Assembly (NCBI RefSeq): GCF_029407905.1
Contig: NC_073643.1
Coordinates: forward strand, 27,618,001 to 27,682,000
Direction: 5' to 3'
Source of the DNA: Bubalus kerabau
Lineage: Eukaryota; Chordata; Mammalia; Artiodactyla; Bovidae
Length of the DNA: 64,000 nt
Positions 1 to 12,530 of this stretch are shown piece after piece (the stretch's first letter is position 1; each line of letters opens with the position of its first letter). The translations under genes were made by a program, and so were the position numbers. The notes under the pieces were generated by a model. The model was given only the letters and a program-made list of their open reading frames with translations, had not been told where the DNA came from and did no database searches.

Positions 1-247
1 AGTATTCTTGCCTGGAAAATCCCATGGGTGGAGGAGCCTGGTACGCTGCAGTCCATGGGATTACTAGGAGTCGGACATGACTGAGCGACTTCACTTTCAC
101 TTTTCACTTTCATGCATTGGAGAAGGAAATGGCAACCCACTCCAATGTTCTTGCCTGGAGAATCCCAGGGACGGGGAGCCTGGTGGGCTGCCGTCTATGG
201 GGTCGCACAGAGTCAGACATGACTGAAGCAACTTAGCAGCAGCAGAA
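1..247 (+). mobile_element. Bov-A2 SINE (5' end cut by window)
   Basis: Two Bov-A monomers joined by the 'cttcactttcacttttcact' linker, ending in an AGC-rich tail (agcagcagcag). Confidence 0.9.
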
Positions 248-508
248 TTTCCAATACTGTGTGGAGTCATAATGGTCAGAGTGAGCATCCTTGTCTTGTT
301 CCTGATCTTTCAGGAGACTTTCAGCTTTTCTCTGTTGAATATGATCTTAGCTATGAGTTTGTCATATATGGCCCTTATTATGTTGATGTATGTTCCCTCT
401 GTGCCCACTTTCGGCAGACTTTTTATCTTAAAGGGAATTGAATTTTGTCAAAGCCTTTACTGCATCTATTGAGATGATCATATGGTTATTATTCTTCAAC
501 TAAAAAAT
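245..508 (-). mobile_element. L1 ORF2 fragment (antisense)
   Basis: Reads as antisense L1 ORF2 (landmarks 'catccttgtcttgttcctga', 'catatatggcc', 'gcatctattgagatgatcat'). It is absent from the other array units, so it is either a separate insertion or the edge of the original L1 of unit A. Confidence 0.75.
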
Positions 509-1093
509 TTTCTTATAGTTTATTTGTCTGTGTCTTAGTTGGCACTCCTGGGGTCTGCATTGCAGCATGTGGATGGCTTGGTCTATCCATGTTGCCAAAA
601 TTATTTCATACTATCTCATGGCTAGGAAATATTCTGTAGTATGTATGTACCACATGTTTTTTAATCATTCATTGGTCAATGGACATTTTGATTCCTTCCG
701 AATCTTAAATATTGTAAATACTGCTGTGGTGAATACTGAGGTGCAGTTATCTTCACAAAATATTATTTGTGTGCTTATTGACTCATAGTAAAATTGGCCC
801 CTCATAGGGTTTCTCTCTTCATCGATTTGTGAGGAACCTCTATGCTGCTCTCTATAGAGGAGTACCAGATTACATTGCTCCAACAGTGTCAGAGGGTTCT
901 TTTTTTTTTTTTTCACAACCTATGCAGCTTTATTTCTCTGTAGTCCTTTGGGTGATGACGTTACATTAAAAAGCAGTAATTGGAGACATGAAATCATGTG
1001 TTGTTGTTGTTTTTTTTTTTAAACTGTGGGCTGACAATATACCAGTTGAAGCACCTGCTTGACAGAGGACCTGGATCAGAAGATGGTGATGGT

Positions 1094-1291
1094 TTAGTTG
1101 CTAAGTCATGTCCAACTCTTGGGACCCCATGGGCTGTAGCTTGCCAGGTTCCTCTGTCCATGGGATTTCCCAGGCAAGAATACTGGAATGGGTTGCTGTT
1201 TCCTTCTGCAGGGGATCTTCCTAACCCAGGAATCGAAGCCAGGTCTCCTGAATTCCAGGTGGATTCTTTACCGGCTGAACTAGAAGAACCT
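1094..1291 (-). mobile_element. Bov-tA SINE
   Basis: tRNA-derived SINE: its Bov-A part comes first on the plus strand and the degenerate tRNA-like head (B-box region near 'ggaatcgaagcc') at the right end. Confidence 0.88.
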
Positions 1292-1302
1292 TCTTTCAAA
1301 CA

Positions 1303-1585
1303 CCTGCTGCTGCTGCTGCTGCTGCTAAGTCGCTTCAGTCGTGTCCGACTCTGTGCAACCCCATAGACGGCAGTCCACCAGGCTCCCCCGTCCCTGGGAT
1401 TCTCCAGGCAAGAACACTGGAGTGGGTTGCCATTTCCTTCTCCAATGCATGAAAGTGAAAAGTGAAAGTGAAGTCGCTCAGTCGTGTCCGACTCTTCGCA
1501 ACCCCATGGACTGCAGGGTACCAGGCTCCTACGTCCATGGGATTTTGCAGGCAAGAGTACTGGAGTGGGGTGCCATTGCCCTCAA
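1303..1585 (-). mobile_element. Bov-A2 SINE with (CTG)n end
   Basis: Full dimer in reverse orientation with a (CTG)7-8 tract at its 3' end, a common site of microsatellite growth in this family. Confidence 0.92.
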
Positions 1586-1693
1586 ACACCTAGCCCAATA
1601 CACTTCTTCAGGTAGGAATTGTTTTCAGCCTCACAAGCCTTGTGAATAAGTGACCACAAGCTGCCCTTTGCAAGTTGCAGTTTCAGAAATCCG

Positions 1694-1710
1694 CCACAAG
1701 GCGGCAGCAC
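1694..1710 (+). promoter_or_regulatory. CTCF-like motif, unit A
   Basis: CCACAAGGCGGCAG matches 12 of 14 positions of the CTCF core CCASYAGRKGGCRS, counted by eye. Occupancy is unknown. Confidence 0.3.
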
Positions 1711-2200
1711 TTCCCCCCACCCCACTCTGGTTACTGCTTCAACTACAGCCTTAGGGAAAAGTCGTTTTCTGGGTGGAAGTTTGAGTGGAATGTGCTAGTA
1801 CAAAGACCCAACGACCTGAGTCTCATTACTTCACCCCTCTTACCTTTAACAGACCAGATTAACACGAATGTCTGCCAAAACTGGATCCTCAGGGTGATTG
1901 GTATGTGGGATGAACGACTGAAAAAGAAGGTGAGAACCCAGCCCTTGGAACCTGTGGAGACCAGGGGACAGTTTAAAGCTCTTTCAACCCAGAGTGTGCA
2001 CCATCCTTTGGATACACTAGGCTTTGTACGGTATGAGAAGGCCCGGTTGTATCCCAGCTCCTGTTGCCATCCAGAGAGTTGGGGCAGTCAGGGTTGGAGG
2101 GGGCTTCATTTGCGAGCACCTCTAACCATCTCCTTAGCATTAGAACTAAGATCCAGGCTCAGACAAAAGTAGAGGTCCCCAGTGCCTCAGTGGAAGACAA

Positions 2201-3845
2201 TTGCCATTTCTACCTCTTTCTTTCTTTGAATTTTTGTTCTACTTTGGGGTATAATTGATTCAGAAGGTTGTGTATTTTGAGGTGTACAGCCACGTGATTC
2301 AGTTGTAGACATGCTTAGGACTGTTATTTTTTTAATCTTTACACATGTGGATGAATACACGTTGTTAATTGTGTTTCCTGTGCTCCACAGTGGGTCCTTG
2401 GTGGTTGTGGATTCCCAGTATACTTGTGTGTATGTAATGCCAAACTTCTGAATTATCCTTGCATCCATATTTCATCTTTGTGGATTATCATTTGTTGTTG
2501 TGAGTCTGTTTCTGTCTTGGAAATGGATTTATTCCATGAAATTCTACATTCTGCCTATGGGTGATATCCTAAGCTTGTACCTTGCTCTGTCCTACAACAG
2601 TCAGTGTCCAAGCATGGCTAGATCCATTCATATTGTAAACTGGCATTATTTCATGGTGTCTCATGGCTGAGAGGTATTACACTGCATCATGTACCAAACA
2701 TTTTTTAATCGGTCATCTGTCAATGGACATTTTGATTCGTTTTGGGTCTTGGATATTGTAAATCATGCTGCAGTGAATATTGAGGTGTGGTTATTCTTGC
2801 ACAATATTATTTTGTTTGCAGATTGGTCTGTAGTTGAATTGGCCTCTCATAGGGTTCCTCTCTTCATAGATTTGTGAGGAACCTGTATACTGCTCTCCAC
2901 AGAGGGACTTCCAGTTCACATTGTTTCAACACTGTAGGAGGGTTCTCTTTATTCCATGGCCTGTGCAGAATTATTTCTCTGTAGTACCTTGGATGATGAC
3001 CACTTTGAGGAGTTTGAGGGAATCCTCACTGACATTTTTATTTGCATTGCAAAAAAAGTAGTGGTTTGGGGCCTGAAATCGCGTGGGTTTTTTGCCTGTT
3101 TGTTTTAAACCTTGGGCCCACAGTATACCAGTTGAAAGTGCTTACTTGACAGTGGGAGTGTTGTAGAGCTCCCTCTCATGACAGTGGGAGTGTTGTAGAG
3201 CTCTCTTTCAATTGCCTAGCCCAGGACATTTCTTCCATCAGTTATAGTGTACAGACCCACAGGCCTTGTGAATCGTGAATCACAAGTGCAGACAAGCTGC
3301 CCTTTGGAAATTGCAGTTGCAAGACGCCTCCACAGATGGCAGCTCTTCCTCCTGCCCCACTCTGGTTACTAGATCAACCAGAGCCTCAGGGCAAGCTGTG
3401 TCCTGGGTGGTAGTTAAGAATGGAAAGTGCCAGCACAAAGAACCAAGGGCTTAGGGCTCATTACTACATCCCTCTTAAGAGCCCAGACTAACACCAATCC
3501 CTGCTAAAACTCTATCCTCAGGGTGCTGTAGTATGTGCCTGGAATGAGTGTGAAAAAGGAGATCAGGGCTGGAGACCAGGGGAAAGTTTAAAGCTCTTTC
3601 TGCCCAGAGTGTGCACCATCCTTTGGATACACTTGGCTTTGTATGGGTGTAGGAAGGCCCAGCAAGATCCGCAGCTCGTGTTGCCAACCAGAGAGTGGCC
3701 AGGTACTCGGGGTTGAAGAAGCTTCATTTGCTGGCATCTCCTCCTCATCTCCTTAGCATTAAAACAGTTTAGCTTTGGAACTGGAACCTGCATGGAGTCC
3801 AGGCCTGTGACACAAGCAGAGGTCCCCAAGACCTGAATGGAATAT
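2201..3845. repeat. Macrosatellite unit B
   Basis: The cleanest unit, without a later insertion: L1 part about 2215-3060, unknown block about 3110-3845. A short local duplication of 'tgacagtgggagtgttgtag' occurs near 3148 and 3179. The CTCF-like motif at 3330 has lost one base. Confidence 0.8.
3330..3345 (+). promoter_or_regulatory. Degenerate CTCF-like motif, unit B
   Basis: CCACAGATGGCAG matches the CTCF core except for one missing base, so it is probably inactive. Confidence 0.2.
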
Positions 3846-3966
3846 AGTCACTTTTTCTCTCTTTTAATTGAATTTTTAATTTTGTTTATTGGTATAGTCC
3901 ATTTAGAAGGTTGTATATTTTGAGATGTACAGTCACATGATTCAGTTCTAGATTTACATATGACTG

Positions 3967-4158
3967 TTGTTGTGTAGTTGGTAAGTCGTGCCTGACCCTT
4001 TTGTGCACCAGGCTTCACTGTCCATGGGATTTCCCATGCAGGTATATTGAAATAGGTTGCCATTTCCATCTCTAGGGGATTTTCCCACCCCAGGGATCAG
4101 ACCATCACCTCCTGTACTGGCAGGCACATTCATTACCCCTGAGCCAACAGGGAAGCCC
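3967..4158 (-). mobile_element. Bov-tA SINE
   Basis: Reverse-orientation copy ending 'caacagggaagcccc'; the Bov-A part has a small internal deletion. Confidence 0.85.
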
Positions 4159-5108
4159 CTGATATATGACTGTTGTTATTTGAAACTTTTCACGTATGAA
4201 TTAATACACAGTGTTGATTGAGGATCACTGTGCCCTACAATAGGCCTTTGTTGATTTTGTATTTCCAGAATATGTGTATGTATGTAAGTTAATACCAGCC
4301 TCCTAAACCCTCCTTTCCCCCGTGTGTCCTCTTTGAGAACCATCAGTTTTCTCTTTCTGTTTCGAATATTCATTCATTCCTATGAAAATCTAGATTCTAA
4401 GTATAAGTGATAACCTAAGCTATTTATACTTCTCTATCTCACAACATTTAGCATCTGGGCATGTCTGTGTCCTTCCACGTTACTAAAATGTCATCATTTC
4501 ATGCAATCTCATGGCTGAGAGATAATCCATCGTATATGTGTACTATTGGCTTTTTAATCATTCGTCTGTCAATGGACATTCTGATTCCTTCTGAGACATT
4601 GTAAATAGTTCTGCAGTGAATATTCAGGTGCAGTTATCTTTGCAAAATATGATCCCTTATGGGAATGCCCCCTCGTTGGGTACCACTCTTCGTAGATTTG
4701 TGGGAGCTTCTATACGGCTGTCCTTAAAGGGAGTGCCAGCTTACATTCCCAGCAACAGAGTAGGAGGGTCCCCTTTCTTCCAGGCCCTATCCAGCATTTA
4801 TTTCTCTGTAGGCCTCTTGAGGATAACCACTTTGATTTGTATGAGGGAATCCTCATTGTTGTCTTGTTTTGCATTGCATTAAAAAGTAGACTTTTGAGGC
4901 ATGAAGTCATATTTTTTTTTCTTTTAAGCTGTGTGATGACAATATACCAGTGGGAAGTGACTCTTGACAGTGGACCCACTTTAGAGCTCTGTTTCAAATC
5001 CTTGCCCAGATCATTTCTCCAAGCAGGTATTGTTTACAAACCCCAAGGCCTTGTGGAGTAGCAAGTGCTGACAATCTGCCCTTTGTAAGTCGCAGTTGTG
5101 CGAAGTGT

Positions 5109-5124
5109 CCACAAGGGGCAGCAC
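5109..5124 (+). promoter_or_regulatory. Degenerate CTCF-like motif, unit C
   Basis: CCACAAGGGGCAG is one base short of the CTCF core, so it is probably inactive. Confidence 0.2.
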
Positions 5125-5640
5125 TCACTCCTGCCCCACTCGTAACTGCAACCACCAGAGCCTTAGGGAAGTCCTATGGGGAGGAGGGGGGAGTCTCACC
5201 CGAGTGCTTGAGTCTCATTACTTCATCCCTCTTACCCTTAGGAGCCAATCGAGGCTTGGTATGAATGTAGGAAGGGTTGGACCCCAGCTCCTGATGCCAT
5301 CCAGAGAGTGACAGGGCAAACAGGGTTTGAGGGGGCTTTCTTTGCTGGCACCTCTTCCCCATCTCCTTTGCCTTAGAAATAGCTTTGGGACAAGAACATG
5401 CATGGATTCCAGGCTTCAGACAAAAATAGATTTCCCCAGTGTCTCAGTGGAATACAATTGCCATTTCTCTCTTTTTAAATTTAACTTTTATTTTATTTGC
5501 GAGTATAAATGATTTAGAAGGTTGTATATTTTGAGGTGTATGGCCACGTGCTTCAGTTGTAGATATATGTATGACCATTTTGTTTGAATATTTGCACATG
5601 TGGATGAATGCACGTTTTTAATTGAAGTTTCCTAGGCCAA

Positions 5641-5790
5641 CGGAGAAGGCAATGGCAACCCACTCCAGTGTTCTTGCCTGGAGAATCCCAGGGACGGCGG
5701 AGCCTGGTGGGCTGCCGTCTATGGGGTCGCACAGAGTCGGACGCAACTGAAGCTACTTAGCAGCAGTAGTGGCAGCAGCAGCCCCAAAGT
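5641..5790 (+). mobile_element. Bov-A2 SINE, single monomer
   Basis: One Bov-A monomer with a 3' (AGC)-rich tail, splitting the L1 part of unit D. Confidence 0.85.
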
Positions 5791-6619
5791 AAGTCCTTGC
5801 TGATTATGTATTTCCCATATACTTATGTGTATATGTTAATGCCAGCCTCCTAAGATTTTTTGCATTCATGTTTTGTCTTTGGGGACTGTTGTTTTTTTCC
5901 CAAGTCTGTAATTCTGTTTCTGTATTGAAAGTCATTCATTCCTATGAAATTCTAGATTCAACGTATGTGATATCTAAGCTTATATCTTTCTCTGTCTCAG
6001 GTAAGTTATCGACTAAGCATGACTATATCCATCCATGTTGTGAAAATGGCATTCTTTCATGATATCTCATAGCTGAGAGATAATCCATTGTATAATGTAC
6101 CACATGCTTTTTAATCATTTATCTGTCACTGGACATTTTTATTCCTTCTAGGTGGGATGCTGTAAATAGTGCTGCAGTGAATATCCAGGTGCATTTATCT
6201 TTGCAAAAATATTGTTTTCTGTTGATCCCGTGGTGGAATTCCCCCCTCATAGGGTCCCAACTCTTCATAGATTTGTGAGGAACCTCTATATCATAGAGGT
6301 AGTACCAATTTACATTTTCACCAGCAGATTAGGAGGGTTCTCTTTCTTCCAGGCCCTAGCCAGCATTTATTTCTCAGTAGGCTTTTGGATTATGACCACT
6401 TTGACTCTTATTTGGAAATCCTCATTCATGTTTTCATTTACATTCCATTAAAAAGCAGCGATTTGAGACATGAAATCATTCCATTTTTTCCTTCAAACAG
6501 TGGTCTGACAGTATCCAGATGAAGTGCCTGCTTGTCAGTGAGCCGGTTTAGAACTCGCATTCAAATGCCTAGGCCAGGACATTTCTTTGGGCAGGTATTG
6601 TTTCAGCCCACAATGTAAA

Positions 6620-6820
6620 AATGTTAGCCATTGAGTCGTGCCCGACTTTTTATGACCCCACAGACTGTAGCCACCAGGCTTCTGTCCATGGGATTTTCCA
6701 GGCAAGAATACTGGAGTGGGTTGCCATTCCCTTCTCCAGGGTATCTTCCTGACCCAAGGATCAAACCTGGGTCTCACACACAGCAGGCGGATTCTTTACC
6801 ACCTGAGCCACCATGGAAAG
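6620..6820 (-). mobile_element. Bov-tA SINE
   Basis: Reverse-orientation copy from 'gttagccattgagtcgtg' to 'gagccaccatggaaagc', within the unknown block of unit D. Confidence 0.88.
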
Positions 6821-6867
6821 CAAGAGCTGACAAGTTTCTCTTTGGCAGTTGCAGTTGAGGGCAGTGT

Positions 6868-6884
6868 CCACAAGGTGGCAGCAC
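6868..6884 (+). promoter_or_regulatory. CTCF-like motif, unit D
   Basis: CCACAAGGTGGCAG matches 13 of 14 core positions. Confidence 0.4.
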
Positions 6885-8072
6885 ATCCTCCCGCCCAACT
6901 CTGGCTACTACATCAACCAGAGCTTTAGGGAAAGTCGTGTCCTGGGTGGAAGTTCGAGTGGAATGTGCCAGTACAAAGACCGGAGTGCTTGAGTCTCATT
7001 TTTCATCCCTCTCACCCTTAATAGCTCCGACTAATACTATTCCCTATCAAAACTCCATCCTCAGAGTGCTGTAGTATGTGGCTTGTGTGACCGTGTAAAA
7101 GGAGGCTGGGGCTGGGAACTCCAACCCCAGGAGCTGAGGAGACCAGGGGACGTTTGAAAGCTCTTCCAGCCCAGAGTGTGCACCATCCTTTGAGTGCTCT
7201 AGGCTTGGTTGTGTTGTGGGCAGAGCCGCTGGCTCCATAGTTCCTAATGCTGTCCAGAGAGTGACTGGGCACTGAAGGTCCAAGCGGCCTTCAGTTGCTG
7301 CCTCCTCCTCCCTGTTTTCTTGCCTTAAAACCATCCACCTGCGCCGGAGCCTGCATGAGGTCTAGGGTTCACACAAGCAGAGATCCCCAATGCCTCAGTG
7401 GGATATGGTTGCCTTTTCTCTTTTTTTTACCTAAACTTTTGAGTATAATTGATACAGAATGTGGTGTATTTTGAGGTTCAGCCAAGTGATTCATTTCTAA
7501 ATGTACATATGACTGTTTTTGTTTGAAATTTTTCACATATAAACTAGTGTATAGTGTTGTTTTATCTTCCTGTGAACTACACTAGGCCCTTACTGACAAT
7601 GTATTTCCAGTATATGTCTGTATGTCTATGTATATGCAAAACTCCCGAATTAACCTTGACCCCATTCATTTTTGGAAGCCATTGGTTTTTATTTTTTCTA
7701 AGTTGTGAGTGTGTTTTGTTTTGGATATTCATTCATTCCTATGAAATTCTAGATTCTACCTGCATTGGGTCCATCCATGTTGCTAAATGGCATTATTTCA
7801 TACTATCTCATGGCCAAGGGATATTCTGTTGTATATATTTACCACATGATTTTTAATCATTCATCTGTCAGTGGACATTTTGATTCCTTCTGAGTCTTGG
7901 GTGTTATAAATAGTGCTTCAATTAATATTGAGGTGTAATTACCTTACAAAATATTATTTGTATGCATATCGGCCCAGTGGTAAATTCGGCCCTTCATAGG
8001 GTACCTGGCTTCATCATTTCCTAAAGAACCTCGATACTGCTCTCCATAGAGGGAGTACCAGTTTACATTGCT

Positions 8073-8592
8073 ATGACCAACCTAGATAGCATATTCAAAA
8101 GCAGAGACATTACTTTGCCAACAAAGTTTCGTCTAGTCAAGGCTATGGTTTTTCCTGTGGTCATGTATGGATGTGAGAGTTGGACTGTGAAGAAGGCTGA
8201 GCGCCAAAGAATTGATGCTTTTGAGCTGTGGTGTTGGAGAAGACTCTTGAGAGTCCCTTGGACTGCAAGGACATCCAACCAGTCCATTCTGAAGGAGATC
8301 AGCCCTGGGATTTCTTTGGAAGGAATGATGCTAAAGCTGAAACTCCAGTACTTTGGCCACCTCATGCGAAGAGTTGAGTCATTGGAAAAGACTCTGATGC
8401 TGGGAGGGATTGGGGGCAGGAGGAGAAGGGGACGACAGAGGATGAGATGGCTGGATGGTATCACTGACTCGATGGACGTGAGTCTGGGTGAACTCCAGGA
8501 GTTGGTGATGGACAGGGAGGCCTGGCGTGCTGTGATTCATGGGGTCGCAAAGAGTCGGACATGACTGAGCGACTGATGTGATCTGATCTGAA
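8073..8592 (+). mobile_element. BovB (RTE) LINE, 3' end, ORF largely open
   Basis: 5'-truncated BovB carrying the C-terminus of the reverse-transcriptase polyprotein. A 163-codon frame includes VMYGCESWTVKKAE, RIDAFELWCWRRLLRVPWT and the RRRRGRQRMRWLDG segment, ending at the usual GVAKSRT. The 3' end has the BovB tail with short CTGA-type repeats. It splits the L1 part of array unit E. Confidence 0.92.
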
Positions 8593-8754
8593 AAGTGTAG
8601 GAGGGTTCTCTTTCTTCCATGACCTACCCAGCATTATTTCACTGTAGCGCTTTTGTTGATGACCTCTTTGACTGTTGGGAAATCCTCATTGTCGTTTTGA
8701 TTTGTATTGTATTAAAAAGCAGAGATTTGAGGCATGACATTTCTTTTTATTTTT

Positions 8755-9378
8755 TTTTTCCCCAAAGGCTTTATTTTTTTATTTATTTATTTTTTAATTT
8801 TATTTTTAAACTTTACATAATTGTATTAGTTTTGCCAAATATCAAAATGAATCCGCCACAGGTATACATGTGTTCCCCATCCCAAACCCTCCTCCCTCCT
8901 CCCTCCCCATTCCATCCCTCTGGGTCGTCCCAGTGCACCAGCCCCAAGCATCCAGCATCGTGCATCGAACCTGGACTGGCAACTCATTTCATACATGATA
9001 TTTTACATGTTTCAATGCCATTCTCCCAATCTTCCCACCCTCTCCCTCTCTCACCGAGTCCATAAGACTGTTCTATACATCAGTGTCTCTTTTGCTGTCT
9101 CGTACACAGGGTTATTGTTACCATCTTTCTAAATTCCATATATATGCGTTAGTATACAGTATTGGTGTTTTTCTTTCTGGCTTACTTCACTCTGTATAAT
9201 AGGCTCCAGTTTCATCCACCTCATTAGAACTGATTCAAATGTATTCTTTTTAATGGCTGAGTAATACTCCATTGTGTATATGTACCACAGCTTTCTTATC
9301 CATTCATCTGCTGATGGACATCTAGGTTGCTTCCATGTCCTGGCTATTATAAACAGTGCTGCGATGAACATTGGGGTA
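8755..9378 (-). mobile_element. L1 3' end with ORF2 C-terminus
   Basis: Antisense L1 with a T-rich (poly-A) end near 8755. The minus strand encodes the ORF2p C-terminus in 9129-9371, including SADEWIRKLWYIYTMEYYSAI, LMRWMKLEPI and ILTHIYGI. It appears younger than the L1 material of the array. Confidence 0.92.
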
Positions 9379-9551
9379 TGAGCTAAAATACACCAATTGA
9401 AAGGTGCTGCTTTACAGTGGGCCTGGTTTAGAACTCTCTTTCAAATGTATAGCTCAGGACCTTTCTTTGGGCAGATACTGTTTTCACTCTAGGGGCCCTT
9501 GTGAAGCTCAAGTGCTGACAAGCTGCCCTTTGTTGCAGTTTCAGGACGTGT

Positions 9552-9568
9552 CCACAAGAGGGCAGCAC
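9552..9568 (+). promoter_or_regulatory. CTCF-like motif, unit E
   Basis: CCACAAGAGGGCAG matches 13 of 14 core positions. Confidence 0.4.
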
Positions 9569-10075
9569 TTACCCCTCCCTCTACCCTGGTTACTGCTTCA
9601 ACCAGAGCCTTGTCCTGTCCTGGGTGGAAGTTAGAGTCGGGTGTGCCAGCACAAAAACCCGCAGGCTTGAGTCTCATTCCTTCATCCCTTTTACCTTTAA
9701 GAGCCCAGACTAACAGCAGTCTCTTCCGAAACTCGATCCTCAGGGTGCTTCAGTAAGTGGACTGTGAAAATACAGGCTGGAGCTGGGAACCTCACTCCCA
9801 GGCAATGTGGAGAACATGGGACTTTTTATAGCTCTTTCAGCCCAGAGTGGGCACCATCCTTTGGGTGCACTACGCTTAGAGTGGCTGTTTAGGAAGGCCC
9901 AGCTGTACCCACAGATCCTGGCGCCATGCAGAGTGTGACCGGGCAATCAGGGTTTGAGGGGGCTTCATTTGCTGGTTCCTCTTCCCCCATCTCTTTAGCC
10001 TTAGAACTGTCCAGCTTTGGGACTGCAGTGTGCATGGGTTTCAGGCTTGGGACAAAAGTAGTGGTCTCCTGTATT

Positions 10076-11237
10076 TGAATTTTTATTTTACTTACAAGTA
10101 TAATTGCTTTAGAAGGCTGTGTGTTTTGAGGTGTGCAACCACATGAATCAGTTGTAGATGTGCGTAAATAGCACATTATATTATTTGAATCTTTGCATAC
10201 GTGCATGAATGCACATTGTGAATTGGAGTTTCCTGTGTCCAACAATAAGTTCTTGCTGGTTATATACTTCCAATTTACTTGTGTATATATGTCAATGCCA
10301 GCCTTCTATATTATCTTTGCATCCTGTTTCATCTTTGGGAGCCATCAGTTTGTTTGCCAAGTCTGAGTCTGTTTCTGTTTTGGAAATTCATTTGTTCCTA
10401 TGACATTCTAGATTGAATCTATAAGTGACAGCCTAAGCTTTCTCTGTCCCACACTAGTTAGCGTCTAAGCATGCCTGGGTCCATCCGTGTTGCTAAAATG
10501 GCATTATTTCATGGTATCTCGTGACTGAGAGCTAATCCACTATATACATGTACCACATGCTTTTTAATCATTCAATTGTCAGCAGACATTTTGATTCCTT
10601 TTGAGCTTTGGAGGTGGTAAATAGTGAATTATTTACTGCAGTGAATATTGAGAAGCAGTTATCTTTGCAAAATATTGTTTTCTATGCATATTGGCCCAGA
10701 TTTGAATTGCCCACTCATAGGGACCCTCTCTTCATAGATTTGTGAGGAACCTCAATATTGCTCTCCATAGAGCAGCTACCAGTTCACCTTGTCCCAACAG
10801 TGTAGGAGGGATCTTTCTTCCACGACATACACAGCATTATTTCTCTATAGTCTTTTGGATAATGACCACTTTGAGGGGTATAAGGGATTCCTCACTGGCA
10901 TTTTTATTTGCATTTTATTGCATAAAAAAGCTGCAGTTTGAGGCATGCAATCACATTTTTGTTTTGTTTTAAACCTTGGGCTGACAGTATACAGTTGAAA
11001 ATGCCTACTTGACACTGGGCCTGTTTTAGAACTCTCTTTCAAATCCCTGCCCAGGATATTTCTTTGGGCAGGTATTTTCAGCCCCACAGGCCTTGTGAGT
11101 CCCAAGTACAGACAAGCTGACATTTGTAAGTTTCAGGAAGCATCCCCAAGATGGCAGCACTTCCTCCCACCCCACTCTGGTTACTGCTTCGACCAGAGCC
11201 TTAGGGGAAGTCCAGTCCTCAGGGGAAGTTAGAGTGG
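10076..11237. repeat. Macrosatellite unit F, right end lost
   Basis: L1 part about 10076-10945 followed by the first part of the unknown block, which stops at 11237 where a long BovB begins. CTCF-like motif at 11144. Confidence 0.75.
11144..11160 (+). promoter_or_regulatory. CTCF-like motif, unit F
   Basis: CCCCAAGATGGCAG matches 12 of 14 core positions. Confidence 0.28.
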
Positions 11238-12139
11238 AATTCAGTTCAGTGGCTCAGTCGTATCCAACTCTTTGCGACCCTGTGGAATGCAGCACGCATT
11301 TTCCCTGTCCATCACCAACTTTCGGAGCTTGCTCAAACTCATGTCTATAGAGTCAGTGACGCCATCCAGCCATCTCATCCTCTGTCGTCCCCTTCTCCTC
11401 CTGCCCTCAATCTTGCCCAGCATTAGGATCTTTTCCAATGAGTCAGTTCTTCGCTGGCCAAAGTGAAGGTGGCCAAAGTATTGCAGTTTCAGCTTCAGCA
11501 TCAGTCCTTGCAATTCAGGACTGATTTCCTTTAAGATGGACTGGTTGGATCTCCTTGCAGTCCAAGGGACTCACAAGAGTCTTCTGCAACACCACAGTTC
11601 AAAAGCATCAATTCTTTTGGTGCTCAGCTTTCTTCACAGTCCAACTCTCACATCCATACATGACCACTGGAAAAACCATAGCCTTGACTAGACCGACATT
11701 TATAGGCAAAGTAATGTCTCTTCTTTTTAATATGCTGCCCAGGTTGGTCATAAGTTTTCTTCCAAGGAGCAAGCGTCTTTTAATTTCATGGCTGCAGTCA
11801 CCATCTGCAGTGATATTACAGCCTGGAAAAATAAAGTCTCTCACTGTTTCCATTATTTCCCCATCTATTTGCCATGAAGTGATGGGGCGGATGCCATAAT
11901 CTTCATTTTTTGAATGTTGAGTTTTAAGCCAACTTTTTCACTTTCCTCTTTCACTTTCTTCTAGAGGCTCTTTAGTTTTTCTTCATTTTCTGCCATAAGG
12001 GTGGTGTCATCTGTATATCTGAGGTTATTGATATTTCTCCTGGCAGTCTTGATTCCTGCTTGGGCTTCATCCAGCCCAGTGTTTCTCATGATGTACTCTG
12101 CATATAAGCTAAATAAGCAGGGTGACAATATACAGCCTT

Positions 12140-12530
12140 CAGTTCAGTTCAGTTCAGTTCAGTCGCTCAGTCATGTCCGACTCTTTGTGACCCCATGAAT
12201 CGCAGCACGCCAGCCCTCCCTGTCCATCACCAACTCCCGGAGTTCACTCAGACTCACGTCCATCGAGTCAGTGATGCCATCCAGCCATCTCATCCTCTGT
12301 CGTCCCCTTCTCCTCTTGCCCCCAATCCCTCCCAGCATCAGAGTCTTTTCCAATGAATCAACTCTTCGCATGAGGTGGGCAAAGTACTGGAGTTTCAGCT
12401 TTAGCATCATTCCTTCCAAAGAAATCCCAGGGCTGATCTCCTTCAGAATGGACTGGTTGGATGTCCTTGCAGTCCAAGGGACTCTCAAGAGTCTTCTCCA
12501 ACACCACAGTTCAAAAGCATCAATTCTTTG
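12140..12530 (-). mobile_element. BovB 3' fragment nested inside BovB
   Basis: Starts with a (CAGTT)n tail and is flanked by the 5-bp direct repeat GCCTT (12135-12139 and 12531-12535), after which the outer BovB continues without loss. Confidence 0.9.

Larger units (their letters stand above)
509..2200. repeat. Macrosatellite unit A
   Basis: The L1-derived part runs to about 990 and the unknown block from about 1020 to 2200. The block is interrupted by a Bov-tA (1094-1291) and a Bov-A2 with a (CTG)n end (1303-1585). CTCF-like motif at 1694. A 165-codon open frame crosses the block (1675-2172) but is broken in most other units. Confidence 0.75.
3846..5465. repeat. Macrosatellite unit C
   Basis: L1 part 3855-4900 with a Bov-tA inserted at 3967-4158, then the unknown block to about 5465. 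The block is shortened: the segment between the 'cttcatccctcttaccctta' and 'gtaggaagg' landmarks is largely missing. The CTCF-like motif at 5109 has lost one base. Confidence 0.75.
5466..7420. repeat. Macrosatellite unit D
   Basis: L1 part 5470-6460 with a Bov-A2 monomer at 5641-5790, then the unknown block with a Bov-tA at 6620-6820. The CTCF-like motif at 6868 is one of the best matches in the array. Confidence 0.78.
7421..10075. repeat. Macrosatellite unit E, with BovB and L1 insertions
   Basis: The L1-derived part (7430-8740) is split by a BovB 3' end (8073-8592). A younger antisense L1 (8755-9378) sits at the junction with the unknown block, which then runs from about 9380 to 10075. CTCF-like motif at 9552. 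Confidence 0.75.

Noticed and set aside
994..1589. Open frames of 80-186 codons on both strands
   Set aside because: They lie within Bov-tA and Bov-A2 SINEs; the same peptides recur at every SINE of the window.
1675..2172. 165-codon frame in the unknown block of array unit A, partly shared with 18096-18383
   Set aside because: The shared stretch (such as EWNVLVQRP / EWNVPVQRP) is broken or frameshifted in most other units; without a codon-level conservation test it is best read as chance openness of a repeated sequence.
9129..9371. Possible small gene on the minus strand
   Set aside because: It is the C-terminus of L1 ORF2, in an inserted truncated L1.
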